Assembly: GCA_016927115.1 (NCBI GenBank)
Contig: JAFGNH010000021.1
Coordinates: 1-64,000, forward strand
Origin: Anaerolineales bacterium
GTDB taxonomy: Bacteria > Chloroflexota > Anaerolineae > Anaerolineales > E44-bin32
Direction of reading: 5' to 3'
DNA length: 64,000 nt
Positions within the stretch are counted from its first letter, which is position 1; the number at the start of each line of letters is the position of its first letter. Both the position numbers and the translations under genes were made by a program. The notes under the pieces were generated by a model that made no database searches, was not told the origin of the DNA, and was given only the letters and a program-made list of their open reading frames with translations. This document shows positions 37,201 through 45,491 of the stretch, in pieces.

Positions 37201-38392
37201 AGACATAAGCAAGCAGAAACTTGCCGAACAGGAGAAAGTCATTATCGAAGAGCAGTATCGCCAGGCTCATCGCCTTGAAGCTATCGGGAGGCTGGCAGGT
37301 GGTGTTGCCCACGATCTGAACAATCTGCTGACCCCCATCCTGTTGTATGCAGAAATGCTGCTGGACCACTACGACCGATCTGATTACAGCTACCAGCCCG
37401 TAAATGAAATCCTACAGGCAGGCCAGCGTGCAAGAGACCTGGTAACTCAGCTGCTTGCATACAGCCGCAAGCAGAACCTTGAATATAAACCCATTGACAT
37501 TAATACCACCGTGGAACAGTTTCAAAAGCTTCTCCGCCGAACCATCCGGGAAGATATCCATATCGAGCTTTCCCTGGAACCAATAGAAGGTATGGTTATG
37601 GCAGATATCGGACAGATGGAACAGGTTATTATGAACCTTGCCGTAAACGCACAGGACGCCATGCCGGAAGGTGGCACTCTCACGCTGCAGACAGAGCATA
37701 CGGTCCTGGATGAACAATATGCCCAGAATCACCCCGATGTTGTCCCTGGAGAGTACATCATGCTGGCGATCTCTGATACCGGCCACGGAATGGATGATCA
37801 GACCCGACAGCAGATTTTCGAACCTTTCTATACAACCAAGGGAGACGCTGGAACAGGCTTGGGGCTCTCAACAGTATATGGAATTGTTAAACAGCATGAA
37901 GGCCATATCTGGGTTTACAGTGAACCTGGAATCGGTACCTGTTTTAAAATCTATCTGCCGGCTATTCAAATATCCCCCCGTGAACACGGGATAATAAGCT
38001 TTGAACCCGAAAATTTATTCGGGAATGAGACCATCCTGCTTGTTGAAGACAATGATCAGGTCAGGAAACTGACGTTCACCATACTGAAAAATTTTGGGTA
38101 TCATGTTCTTGCTGCTGAAGACGGCTTGAAAGCCCTGGAACTCCTGAAAAGCTATCAGGACACAATCCACTTGCTTTTGACCGATGTCATTATGCCGGGA
38201 ATGAACGGCCGAGAGCTGTACGAAAGCGCAGTACAGCAACGTCCTGACCTGCGAGTGTTATACATGTCCGGCTATTCAAACGATGTTATTGCCCATCGAG
38301 GTGTCCTCGAGAAAGGAATCGCCTTCATTCAGAAACCATATTCCTCAAGAGGTCTGGGAGCCAGAATCCGAGAGCTTCTCAATGAAGAGTAA
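34280..38392 (+). CDS. Hybrid histidine kinase with PocR-like and six PAS domains
   Basis: 1370 residues, cytoplasmic. Residues about 20-175 resemble a PocR-type sensory domain (an LPLAHMEPAAFLLAGPVLY stretch), though without the usual cysteines. Six PAS domains follow. The first contains C246, C249, C250, C257 and C260 in a CxxCC...CxxC arrangement, which suggests metal or redox sensing. HisKA has H1011 in GGVAHDLNN. The ATPase (DTGHGMD, GTGLGLS) and a receiver with D1302 complete it. The kinase-receiver module is nearly the same as in the preceding gene, so the pair arose by duplication followed by exchange of sensor domains. The start follows AGGAGCAGGATA. The 270-base gap before it shows nothing specific. 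Confidence 0.92.
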   Translation: MNADANHDAESQNTFPDFASDEKPLSILQSLSQTIGLHISLLDINLEPIFNTSPRPAVLNILTSTDQAHKLYITNLQVIIRNLQDHQTWTIDTLFPGMQAGVLPLAHMEPAAFLLAGPVLYSAPDKDFFSKEVKKYGANKRDYLEAVKNLPVVSEGQFQNFLLLLHEITSSFNQPPREDKLQNFHARPQIKDMVVQLQENHNFLAKILDSQGDGICLLEPDLTIRFVNNTIKEWYANQLPLEGQKCHVCCGFESVPCDVCPAKRSLQSGKTEMEVIQGIPGTNVEWLEVYSHPIFDPFNGNITGLIGVLRDINEQKKVKNELLQSKHFTESLLDAIPTPVFFLDTEDRYLGCNRAFSELMGVSSEDIKGKTNQNLWPEKQVEFYNGKNRELLENSRLQMCEYEITDREGRIKPVFFIMNPFHDESGETAGRVGAFLNISDQKKAEQSIKDSEARYRHIFETTSVAVWEEDFSAVKAEIDSLKDQGIQDFERYLAEHPDFVYQAAEQIIVRDVNHTALQVTGASKKEELLGPLSRFLEPEMAGILQKEIIAIARGQVYFEEEVDIHVLDGEPRSILVTISFPSHSDRYDRVLVNTIDISRNKQAEKALRESEERYRVLAEMLPEAVFETDHEMILTYSNQAAYQLFGYTPEEIIGKKMGIDLIDPQDQQRAMTNLMQHINGVDPGSVEYTAIRKDGTRFPILFHASSEFQNGKLAGIRGIIIDISERKQAEEAVHSSEARYRTLVEQSFQGVIIAKDNPLRLVFASKPMETITGYSPQELINFDPEKLALLIHPNDREQFFYNFRRRLQGEKIPPRTEYRFLYRDGSTRWVDIYSTLIEYEGEPATQTAFLDITNRKQMENNLRETNETLQTLIQSSPYAIISLDLEGYVTLWNPTAEKLFGWTEKEVLGKQNPLVQSEDDVGFMDKPAVQQEGIELRLELSRQTKEGKRLDLRLSTAPLYDSTGNVTGVVGIFEDISKQKLAEQEKVIIEEQYRQAHRLEAIGRLAGGVAHDLNNLLTPILLYAEMLLDHYDRSDYSYQPVNEILQAGQRARDLVTQLLAYSRKQNLEYKPIDINTTVEQFQKLLRRTIREDIHIELSLEPIEGMVMADIGQMEQVIMNLAVNAQDAMPEGGTLTLQTEHTVLDEQYAQNHPDVVPGEYIMLAISDTGHGMDDQTRQQIFEPFYTTKGDAGTGLGLSTVYGIVKQHEGHIWVYSEPGIGTCFKIYLPAIQISPREHGIISFEPENLFGNETILLVEDNDQVRKLTFTILKNFGYHVLAAEDGLKALELLKSYQDTIHLLLTDVIMPGMNGRELYESAVQQRPDLRVLYMSGYSNDVIAHRGVLEKGIAFIQKPYSSRGLGARIRELLNEE

Positions 38393-38664
38393 GATCCGCT
38401 CAACTGCCTCTACCCAGCCGCAGCGTCCTTATCCCGCTTCCTCCACAGATCTAATAGTCAGGTGATCGCGCGGACAGGACTCCTGTACTGTATACATCCA
38501 GTATGGCTTTCTCTACAATGAACACTGTCTGAACAAAGAAATGGGGGAAGAGCAACAGCAAGGGGTAATCGCAGGCAATACCCACTCCGCAAATCAAAAC
38601 AAGCCGCTTCTGACGCTGCAGGCAGGTTCTGAAACACCCTTTCCCCAACAAAGAAAGGTGTATT

Positions 38665-39822
38665 ATGAATAACTTTTCGGCTGGAGCAGTTCTGCGTAAG
38701 ACAACACGGATTCTCTTGTTGATTTTATTAACCGTTTCTATTCCTTCAACTGCGCTTTGTGCCCCGAGGCAGTCGTTGATCATTTCCACACATCGCCCTG
38801 CCGCTGCCAGGAACATTTCCAAAATGCTGTCCACGGGCCAAACCACCCGTGCGAATGCGTCCTTGGTCAGCGGCGCTATTACCGTCACCTCGTCAATTAA
38901 AGAGGGATATGGATCTTACTTCGAACCCTATGTTGTCGACTCCACGGAAATCAAATTCAATGTTCAGGTCAGCGGGGCAGATAAAGAAAACGCACTGTAT
39001 CAGGTCACCGTCCATATGGAACACTACCGCAGCTGTACAGTACAGAAGCGATGGGATAACCTCACTTATCAGGACCTGCTGAACCGGAACGGCGAGTTCA
39101 CATTTGATGCTCCGATGGCTGGATGGTACTACCTGCGGATCAACATCAATGAAGACGGCGACTTTGTTGAATACAAACCAGCCCGCACCCATGTCTACAG
39201 TCGGGTGCCTCCCGTGAACAGTTTTTCGCTGCCATACATACACCCCGCCTCCAATCATTCACCTGCACCAGAGCTGACGATCCTCAACAGTACAGGAGGC
39301 AGCGGGACCCACGGCGATCCGCTCGTAATTAATGGAACCGCCATCCGCTTCCGGGTTGATCATACCAGCGACCGGGACGGAAGCAGCGATATCACCAACG
39401 GTGTGATGTTCTGGGCAATCCAGACCGACGGCCATCACCCGATCTATTCCGGGGGACAACAAATCAGCGATCCTGCTGCCACATTCCTCTACAATGAAGA
39501 TTTTACCGGTGCGGTCTATTCATGGGATACAACGGAAAATCCTTCGTCCGACGGCCAGTACTCCCTGCACCTGTGTGTAATAGACCAGCATGGGGAGAAA
39601 GATGAAATCCGCGTCGCATTTACAACTGGCACTCCACAACCCGCTGATCCGGATCTGAATCAGGATGGTTCCATCAACATCCTTGATATTCAGGTTTGCA
39701 TCAACATCATCCTGGGCAGCGAGACCAGCAGTATGCTTGCCCAGCGAGCTGATCTGAATGGGGATGGTTCCGTCGACCAATCGGATCTGCATCAGATTGT
39801 TTCATCAGTGCTGCAGTTTTAG
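38665..39822 (+). CDS. Secreted dockerin-bearing protein
   Basis: 385 residues with an N-terminal signal peptide (ILLLILLTVSIPSTALC). The middle (about 60-320) looks like beta-sandwich domains of unknown type. The C-terminus (about 329-385) is a type I-like dockerin with two Ca2+-binding repeats, DLNQDGSINILD and DLNGDGSVDQSD, each with the DxNxDGxxxxxD loop followed by a helix. No catalytic domain was recognised. First of three genes spaced 28 and 49 nt apart, ending with a cohesin/SLH protein, so it probably docks on the cell surface through that protein. The ribosome site is AAAGGTG. Confidence 0.85.
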   Translation: MNNFSAGAVLRKTTRILLLILLTVSIPSTALCAPRQSLIISTHRPAAARNISKMLSTGQTTRANASLVSGAITVTSSIKEGYGSYFEPYVVDSTEIKFNVQVSGADKENALYQVTVHMEHYRSCTVQKRWDNLTYQDLLNRNGEFTFDAPMAGWYYLRININEDGDFVEYKPARTHVYSRVPPVNSFSLPYIHPASNHSPAPELTILNSTGGSGTHGDPLVINGTAIRFRVDHTSDRDGSSDITNGVMFWAIQTDGHHPIYSGGQQISDPAATFLYNEDFTGAVYSWDTTENPSSDGQYSLHLCVIDQHGEKDEIRVAFTTGTPQPADPDLNQDGSINILDIQVCINIILGSETSSMLAQRADLNGDGSVDQSDLHQIVSSVLQF

Positions 39823-39850
39823 GAACGTGAAATCACGCAGGGGGCAAAAC

Positions 39851-41476
39851 ATGATTCGAAAAACCTCAACCTGTTTTTTCTGCATCTTTTCAGCTGGTTT
39901 GCTGCTCGGTTTCAGCAAACCAGCCACCAGCCGGGTTCTGGCATCAATCCGACAGGAACCCGCAATCTATGTAAGCGCATCAGATGGGTCTGATGCCGGA
40001 GATGGCAGTCAGGCGCACCCTAAAGCAACTATTCAGGCTGCAATCACTGCGGCAGCAGAGGCTTCTGTAACGGAGGTGAACATCGCCGGGGGTTTCTACA
40101 TGGAGCACAGCATCCAGCTTCACGAAGGTATTTCGCTCTATGGCGGATGGGCATCGGATTGGAGTACGCGTGATCCCGATCTGTATCCCAGCAATATCGA
40201 GGATCCGCGCACATCCGGTACGACACCCTATGTGCTCTATGCCGGCCCCGGGATTACTGGAAACACTATAGTCGATGGACTTGTTTTACAGGCTGGAAGC
40301 GGCACCAGACCGGCCGCTGTTCTGTGTGAGGGAAGCCCTGTATTTCACCGGAACAGCATCCTGGGCGGGCAGGCGACCAGCATCGCCTATGGCATCCTGA
40401 TCAGGGAGAATGCCAGCCCGGAACTCAGCGAGAACAAGATCAGCGGAGGTCGCTCGGAGCAGCAGGCTATTGCTGTGTCTGTCGGGCACGACTCCAGTCC
40501 TGTTATCACCCACAACACCATCTCTGGTGAAGATACTCAGAATGGTACCGTGCATGCCATTTACAACATCGGCGCCAGTCCATTGATTGCCTGCAACATA
40601 CTGGAGGGCGGAAGCTGTGTTTCCAGCCAATGCTACTCTGCCGCTATCCGGGACGGGAGAGCTTCTTCTTCTGTCATCTACAACAACATTATCCACGGCG
40701 GGACTGGATATCGGACCTACGGAATCATTACCAGCGACGGCTCCAACCCCAGCATCCTGAATAACAGCATCCAGGCCGGTCCGGCAGCCCATACTGCTAC
40801 AGGCATTTACATTAAAAATGATGACAACCCGCGTATTATCAACAACCTCATCTTCACCAGCGGAGGACAGGCGCGTTACTGCATTTATGAAAACAATCCG
40901 GGAAGTTTTCCCGGGCATCCCAACCCGGATTCGAACCCCGGCATTCTGCGGAACAATAACTTCTTTGCCTGCCCTACAGCCTTGCTCAGTTGGTTTAACG
41001 AAACCAGTGCCACCTCTCACTCTGTCACAGATCTTGAGACACCGGTAACAACTGCTGAAGACGGAACTGGAGCCCTGGCACAGTGGGGTAATATCTTTGA
41101 AGATATCTCTTCCGACCTGGACCCAGCTCTGAAATACCTGGGGAATCTTTCAGCAGTGTTTTTTGATACCGGGGGTGTAAACGGCCTGACCGAACCATAT
41201 CCTCTGCCGTTTGAGGACGATTTCGACGGGCAGGCAAGGACTCCAACCGACAGCAGCCCTACAGGGTGGTCGATGGGGGCTTATGAATATGATTCGACGC
41301 TCCCCCCTTTGGAAGGTGACGTTAATCTGGATGGCAGTATTGATCAGGCAGATATTCAAGCCTGCCTCCAGCATATTCTGATGCTTCACGATTATGGCGC
41401 TCCGGCTGATTTGAACCAGGATGGCAGTGTAAATGCCTTGGATATTCAGCGGCTCGTACAGCTCCTGGTCCGATAA
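39851..41476 (+). CDS. Secreted right-handed beta-helix protein with dockerin
   Basis: 541 residues. A signal peptide is followed at about 40 by the DUF1565-like opening IYVSASDGSDAGDGSQAHP...ATIQAAI and a long run of parallel beta-helix coils (repeated N-x-I and S-G-x motifs such as HNTISG, NNIIHGG, NNSIQAG). This architecture is found in pectate-lyase-like and carbohydrate-acting proteins; no catalytic site was identified. The C-terminus has two dockerin repeats (GDVNLDGSIDQAD and ADLNQDGSVNALD). The start at 39851 is set by AGGGGG and the signal peptide; the longer frame overlaps the previous gene. Confidence 0.88.
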   Translation: MIRKTSTCFFCIFSAGLLLGFSKPATSRVLASIRQEPAIYVSASDGSDAGDGSQAHPKATIQAAITAAAEASVTEVNIAGGFYMEHSIQLHEGISLYGGWASDWSTRDPDLYPSNIEDPRTSGTTPYVLYAGPGITGNTIVDGLVLQAGSGTRPAAVLCEGSPVFHRNSILGGQATSIAYGILIRENASPELSENKISGGRSEQQAIAVSVGHDSSPVITHNTISGEDTQNGTVHAIYNIGASPLIACNILEGGSCVSSQCYSAAIRDGRASSSVIYNNIIHGGTGYRTYGIITSDGSNPSILNNSIQAGPAAHTATGIYIKNDDNPRIINNLIFTSGGQARYCIYENNPGSFPGHPNPDSNPGILRNNNFFACPTALLSWFNETSATSHSVTDLETPVTTAEDGTGALAQWGNIFEDISSDLDPALKYLGNLSAVFFDTGGVNGLTEPYPLPFEDDFDGQARTPTDSSPTGWSMGAYEYDSTLPPLEGDVNLDGSIDQADIQACLQHILMLHDYGAPADLNQDGSVNALDIQRLVQLLVR

Positions 41477-41525
41477 AAAACCAAAGATGGCATTGCCACA
41501 TGCGGTACCGTAAAAGGAGAACGAC

Positions 41526-42617
41526 ATGAAAAAGATTTGCTTCATCATGCTGATTTTCGCAGTCCTGACCACCTCCATGCAGGTGCATGCCAGCAGCGGT
41601 GTATCCGCGACAGCAGATCAGGTGCTGCTCACCATCCAGACAATCAGTGCCACGCCGTTGACGCAATTCAGTGTGCCTGTAGAATTGGATCCTCAGGGTA
41701 ATACCCCCCCGGCTGCGTTGAATCTTGATATCACCTTCAACGATACTGTTCTGGAACTCCAGGGGATAACCATCGCGGAAGCCGGGCTATCAGCCGGCAA
41801 AGAACTGACCCATGCTCTTGTTGCAGGTAATACTGCCCGTATTGTGATCTATGGCCTTAACCAGAACACCATCGCAGAAGGTGTCCTGTTTAACCTGGAA
41901 TTTATAAGCACGAGCAGTACAGGTGGAACTTTCCCCCTTACCGTCACCAATCTGACCCTGGCTGCTCCTCAAGCCGCAGAGCTGGATGGCGCTGGTATGG
42001 ATGGATCCGTGGTAATTTCAACCGGAGGGACCACCTTTGCTGATGTTCCGGCAGACTTCTGGGCTTATGAATACATTGAAGCCCTTTATCAGGAAGGCTA
42101 CACAGCAGGATGCAGTACGGCCCCACTGTTATACTGTCCGGAGCAGGAATTGGCCCGCTCGCATATGGCAGTGTTTGTGGAACGCAGCCACCATGGCGCA
42201 TCATTTACACCAGTGGATCCGGCCAGCCAGATCTTTGGTGATGTTTCTGCCGGCCATTGGGCCTACGACTGGACTGCAGAAATGTATAGTGACGGGTATA
42301 CTGCCGGTTGTTCTACAGATCCTCTGCTGTTCTGCCCTGATACTCCACACACCAGAGCAGAAGCAGCTGTTTTTTTGCTGCGTATCAAGTACGGATTGGC
42401 CTACGATCCTGATCCGGCAACAGGCATCTTTACAGATGTGCCTGCACAGGGCTACTGGGCGGCACGCTGGATAGAAGCGGCATACCAGGATAGTCTGCTG
42501 CCGGCCTGTGAGACCATGCCGGATCTGCGCTTCTGCCCGGATGAGATCGTCGACCGTGCTCTGGCCGCATACGGTGTTGCCATCGCGAAGGGGATAATGC
42601 CAGCCCCGGAGGAATGA
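41526..42617 (+). CDS. Cohesin-SLH surface anchoring protein
   Basis: 363 residues. Signal peptide to about 23; residues about 25-160 form a cohesin-like beta-sandwich (TQFSVPVEL, ALNLDITFNDTVLEL, TARIVIYGLN, GVLFNLEF). Three SLH-type repeats follow (FADVPADFWAYEYIEAL, FGDVSAGHWAYDW, FTDVPAQGYWAARWIEAA) with the GYTAGC...CP pattern. The cohesin should bind dockerins of the two genes just upstream, while the SLH repeats attach to the cell wall or S-layer. The gene follows AAAAGGAG. A hairpin lies 55 nt downstream. Confidence 0.85.
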   Translation: MKKICFIMLIFAVLTTSMQVHASSGVSATADQVLLTIQTISATPLTQFSVPVELDPQGNTPPAALNLDITFNDTVLELQGITIAEAGLSAGKELTHALVAGNTARIVIYGLNQNTIAEGVLFNLEFISTSSTGGTFPLTVTNLTLAAPQAAELDGAGMDGSVVISTGGTTFADVPADFWAYEYIEALYQEGYTAGCSTAPLLYCPEQELARSHMAVFVERSHHGASFTPVDPASQIFGDVSAGHWAYDWTAEMYSDGYTAGCSTDPLLFCPDTPHTRAEAAVFLLRIKYGLAYDPDPATGIFTDVPAQGYWAARWIEAAYQDSLLPACETMPDLRFCPDEIVDRALAAYGVAIAKGIMPAPEE

Positions 42618-42672
42618 CACAGGCTGGTGCAGTTTGATATTTTTCAAGCTGTCCACTACCCTCCGCATTCAA

Positions 42673-42707
42673 CTGCCAGGATCTCCTCCCCCCGCAGATC
42701 CTGGCAG
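42673..42707 (+). terminator. Hairpin after the cohesin-SLH gene
   Basis: CTGCCAGGATCT and AGATCCTGGCAG form a perfect 12-bp stem with an 11-nt C-rich loop. The following CCCGTCTTTCC is only weakly U-rich. It likely ends the dockerin/cohesin transcript. Confidence 0.7.
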
Positions 42708-42853
42708 CCCGTCTTTCCAGATGGCTTCCTTTACGGTACCCCGGATATTAAATGTCCTATTCACTACCGGCGATCAGTTGCATACAGCCAGACCTGCAGA
42801 TACAATGAAGCCGGCCAAACTAACCAGCAGTGTCTGCTGGCCCTGTCCGTATA

Positions 42854-43843
42854 ATGATGAATCAGAGAAAAAATCCTTTCCAGATCCTCCAGGTAGCAGA
42901 AAACGCCGAAGAGGAAGTAATTGAAGGAGCCTACCGAAAGCTGGCTCAGAAATACCATCCGGATCACAGCGATCTTCCTGACGCAAAACTGCGCATGCAG
43001 GAGATCAATTGGGCATACGGAGTTCTGCGCGCTGCGAAAGCCCAAACCGGATCCCTGCAATACCGGGAACCACCCCTTCCCCGTCAAAACATTCCTGAAA
43101 GAAGGACACCCCAGTGGATCGAGTCTGAGTTGATCTATATCTCGGCTGGCAGTTTTGTAATGGGGTGCAGGGAGGCAGATCCTCTGGCTTTTGAAGTTGA
43201 AAAGCTCGCCCATCGTATTCAACTCGAAGAATTCTGGATCGCCCGCTACCCCGTCACGCGGGAAGCCTACCGGCTGTTTCTGCTGGCAAACCTGCAGTAC
43301 AGCCCTCCCTTCGGCTGGGACGGCCTGGATTTTCCGGCCGGTACCGAAAAACACCCTGTCACAGGTGTAAGCTGGATCTACTGCATCGCCTACTGCCGCT
43401 GGTTATCACAGAACTCCAGGCACAATTTCATGCTTCCCAGTGAAGCTGAATGGGAAAAGGCCGCGCGCGGCGAAAACGAACTGCGCTACCCCTGGGGTAA
43501 CGAGTGGGATCCCAATCGCTGTAATACTGTTGAGCAAAGAATCAACGCCACCACTCCGGTTGGGGAGTATTCCCCATTCGGTGATTCACCATACGGCGCA
43601 GGAGACATGGCAGGCAATGTGTGGGAATGGACTCGAAGTATCTTTCTGGACTATCCATACAATACTGTCGATGGGCGGGAACAACTCAAACTGGCAGTAA
43701 AATCCGAAATTTCAGTGCGCGGTGGAGCCTTCAGCAGCAAGGCTCGCCAGGTTCGTACAACCTGTCGCGACCGGGCTTACCCCGGATACGGAAACAGGGC
43801 CTATGGCTTCCGGGTGGTTTTATCCCCGACCTATAATGGGTAG
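42854..43843 (+). CDS. J-domain fused to formylglycine-generating-enzyme (SUMF1) fold
   Basis: About 330 residues. Residues about 5-65 form a J-domain with intact HPD (KYHPDHSDL), normally an Hsp70 co-chaperone signal. Residues about 95-325 form an FGE/EgtB-type domain (AGSFVMGCREAD, YPVTREAY, PVTGVSW, LPSEAEWEKAAR, GNVWEW, SVRGGAF, YGFRVV). Of the two Cys that bind copper in true FGE only the second seems present (TTCRDR); the one five residues earlier is Gln. Sulfatase activation is therefore doubtful. No signal peptide, so cytoplasmic. The start is uncertain: tandem ATGs at 42854/42857 or GTG at 42830, none with a good ribosome site. Confidence 0.82.
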   Translation: MMNQRKNPFQILQVAENAEEEVIEGAYRKLAQKYHPDHSDLPDAKLRMQEINWAYGVLRAAKAQTGSLQYREPPLPRQNIPERRTPQWIESELIYISAGSFVMGCREADPLAFEVEKLAHRIQLEEFWIARYPVTREAYRLFLLANLQYSPPFGWDGLDFPAGTEKHPVTGVSWIYCIAYCRWLSQNSRHNFMLPSEAEWEKAARGENELRYPWGNEWDPNRCNTVEQRINATTPVGEYSPFGDSPYGAGDMAGNVWEWTRSIFLDYPYNTVDGREQLKLAVKSEISVRGGAFSSKARQVRTTCRDRAYPGYGNRAYGFRVVLSPTYNG

Positions 43844-43925
43844 AAACATCTTCATATCATCCTGACCGGCAAGGGGTTAGAGAAAACAGATGATATCCAG
43901 ATATGCCTTTTGGAACAATCACTCT

Positions 43926-45012
43926 ATGATTCTCAGGATAATTATTGTACCCCTGCTTCTTGTTGGCACTTCCTGCTCCAGCAGCACCACACCAGCGACG
44001 GTATCGGCTGTCGCAAGCAGATCTCCCGATGCAGCTTCATACCTCACTGCGTTTCCTGCTCCAGCAGACACCTCTGTGCCCCCCCTCAATTACGCCTGCA
44101 CCCACACTAACACCCGAGCCAGCCCCTGTTCTGCTGCCCGGATGGGAATCGGTAAACATCGAGACATTGTGCCTTACCATTGAAGAAGACTACCAGAGAT
44201 ATAAGGATCTGGAAGTTACCGTTGCTGAACAGAATATCGCTTCCCTGCTAACCCACACATTTTCATCTCTCGGGATCACAATCGCAGACCATACTGGGGA
44301 CTGCCCTGCCTCGCTTGTCGTCACTTTCAACGCAGTACCGGTTTCCGATTGGTATGACTACACTGAAACGCTTGAAACTTATCACTGCTATAGCGGGGTC
44401 GAAGCTTTCGGATCCCTTGTGCTGGAATATCCCGGACTGGATCCATACAGCTTCCCACTCGACAACACCTTTTCACCGGAACAACAGCTGGAAACCTGTC
44501 CGGAAGCCCCGCAGCCCGAAACGTATTTCCCTGCGATCTGGCTTCATAAGGTTATACTCGGGCTGGTGGATATATGGGGAATACAGGCATATTTCCCATT
44601 CCTTGAACAGGAAGATCTCCGGGTTTCTGTATTGAATACAGCTGTTTCTCTCTCAGCCACATCCGGGGAGGAAGATTTTTTACGAGAGAAGCTTGGAAGC
44701 CAGAACGAAGATATACGCTTTGCGGCTCTGACTTTGCTTCACAGCCTGGACCCCGAAACACTGCAGCAAGACACAATCGATTCGATGATCGGCCTGCTCT
44801 CAGATGAAAGTTTCTTAATTCGATCGTCAGCGATTTATGAGGTCGGCGATCTTGGTTCACGAGCCCGGATTGCTGTACCTATCCTGATCGAGATGGCAAA
44901 CCACGATCCAAATCCACCGGTTATCTTTGATGCGCTGCAGAAAATCAGCGGCGAATCGTTTGGCGAGGATCTGTCCGCGTGGCAGCAGTGGTGGCAGTCT
45001 GCTAAGCCGTAA
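43926..45012 (+). pseudogene. HEAT-repeat lipoprotein gene, frameshifted at a C7 tract
   Basis: The signal peptide with lipobox (MILRIIIVPLLLVGTSC) starts at 43926 in one frame. The remainder of the protein, including a Thr/Pro linker (TPAPTLTPEPAP) and C-terminal HEAT-like repeats (LGSQNEDIRFAALTLLH, LLSDESFLIRSSAIYEVG), is in the +1 frame. The frames meet at seven C at 44079-44085. With six C the two parts join smoothly as ...TSVPPSITPAP..., giving a lipoprotein of about 362 residues. The shift could be slipped-strand phase variation, a recent mutation or a sequencing error. The downstream frame alone would lack a signal peptide. Function unknown. Confidence 0.75.
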
Positions 45013-45061
45013 CACCAATAAACGGAATGAAGCCTGCGAGACGCTTCGGAATAATAGAAAA

Positions 45062-45080
45062 AATCCGGGTTTACCGGATT
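45062..45080. terminator. Short hairpin terminator after the HEAT lipoprotein
   Basis: AATCCGG and CCGGATT form a 7-bp stem with a 5-nt loop, with A-rich sequence before and CTTTCC after, so it could work in both directions between convergent genes. Confidence 0.6.
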
Positions 45081-45491
45081 CTTTCCTTGAAAAATGCGAA
45101 GGGAGACGAAAGCAAGCAGATTTGAAAGGAGAGTTTTCTAATAATCATGATGGCGTGCTGGTCAACTGCCTGCTCTGTCCCAGCCCTCGCTTGATCTTCC
45201 GGGCACACGGAAGAAGGGTAGAGATTGTGAATCCCATAATCTGGGGGAACCAGCACGTCCTTCTGTCGATCCATAATATATACTCCACACCGAACTGACT
45301 GGTTCATCAATATCCGTTTGATTTCACCTTTATTAGATTCAGTACAGAATCCTGCCTCGAATGACCTGGAGCCCTGTGGATCCGAATAGCTCCGGAAAAC
45401 CACTTCGATTTCCTGAGCATGGCAATTCTCTCACAGTAACGATCCCCTGCGAGGCAGGCCAGTGCCTCTTAACGCCCTGCCCGCCTGCATC
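45081..45491. other. Intergenic region without supported genes
   Basis: About 410 bases between convergent genes. Short frames exist on both strands, including a 110-residue minus-strand one, but none has a recognisable domain or a good ribosome site. It may be decayed coding sequence. Confidence 0.4.

Noticed and set aside
40286-41020. Minus-strand open frame of 244 codons
   Set aside because: Antisense to the beta-helix/dockerin gene; composition reflects the repeat structure of the other strand.
42850-42855. TATAAT as promoter of the J-domain/FGE gene
   Set aside because: It overlaps the most likely start codon, so transcription from it would miss the ATG; probably fortuitous.
45071-45403. 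Minus-strand 110-codon open frame
   Set aside because: No recognisable domain or ribosome site; could be decayed, but not supportable as a gene.
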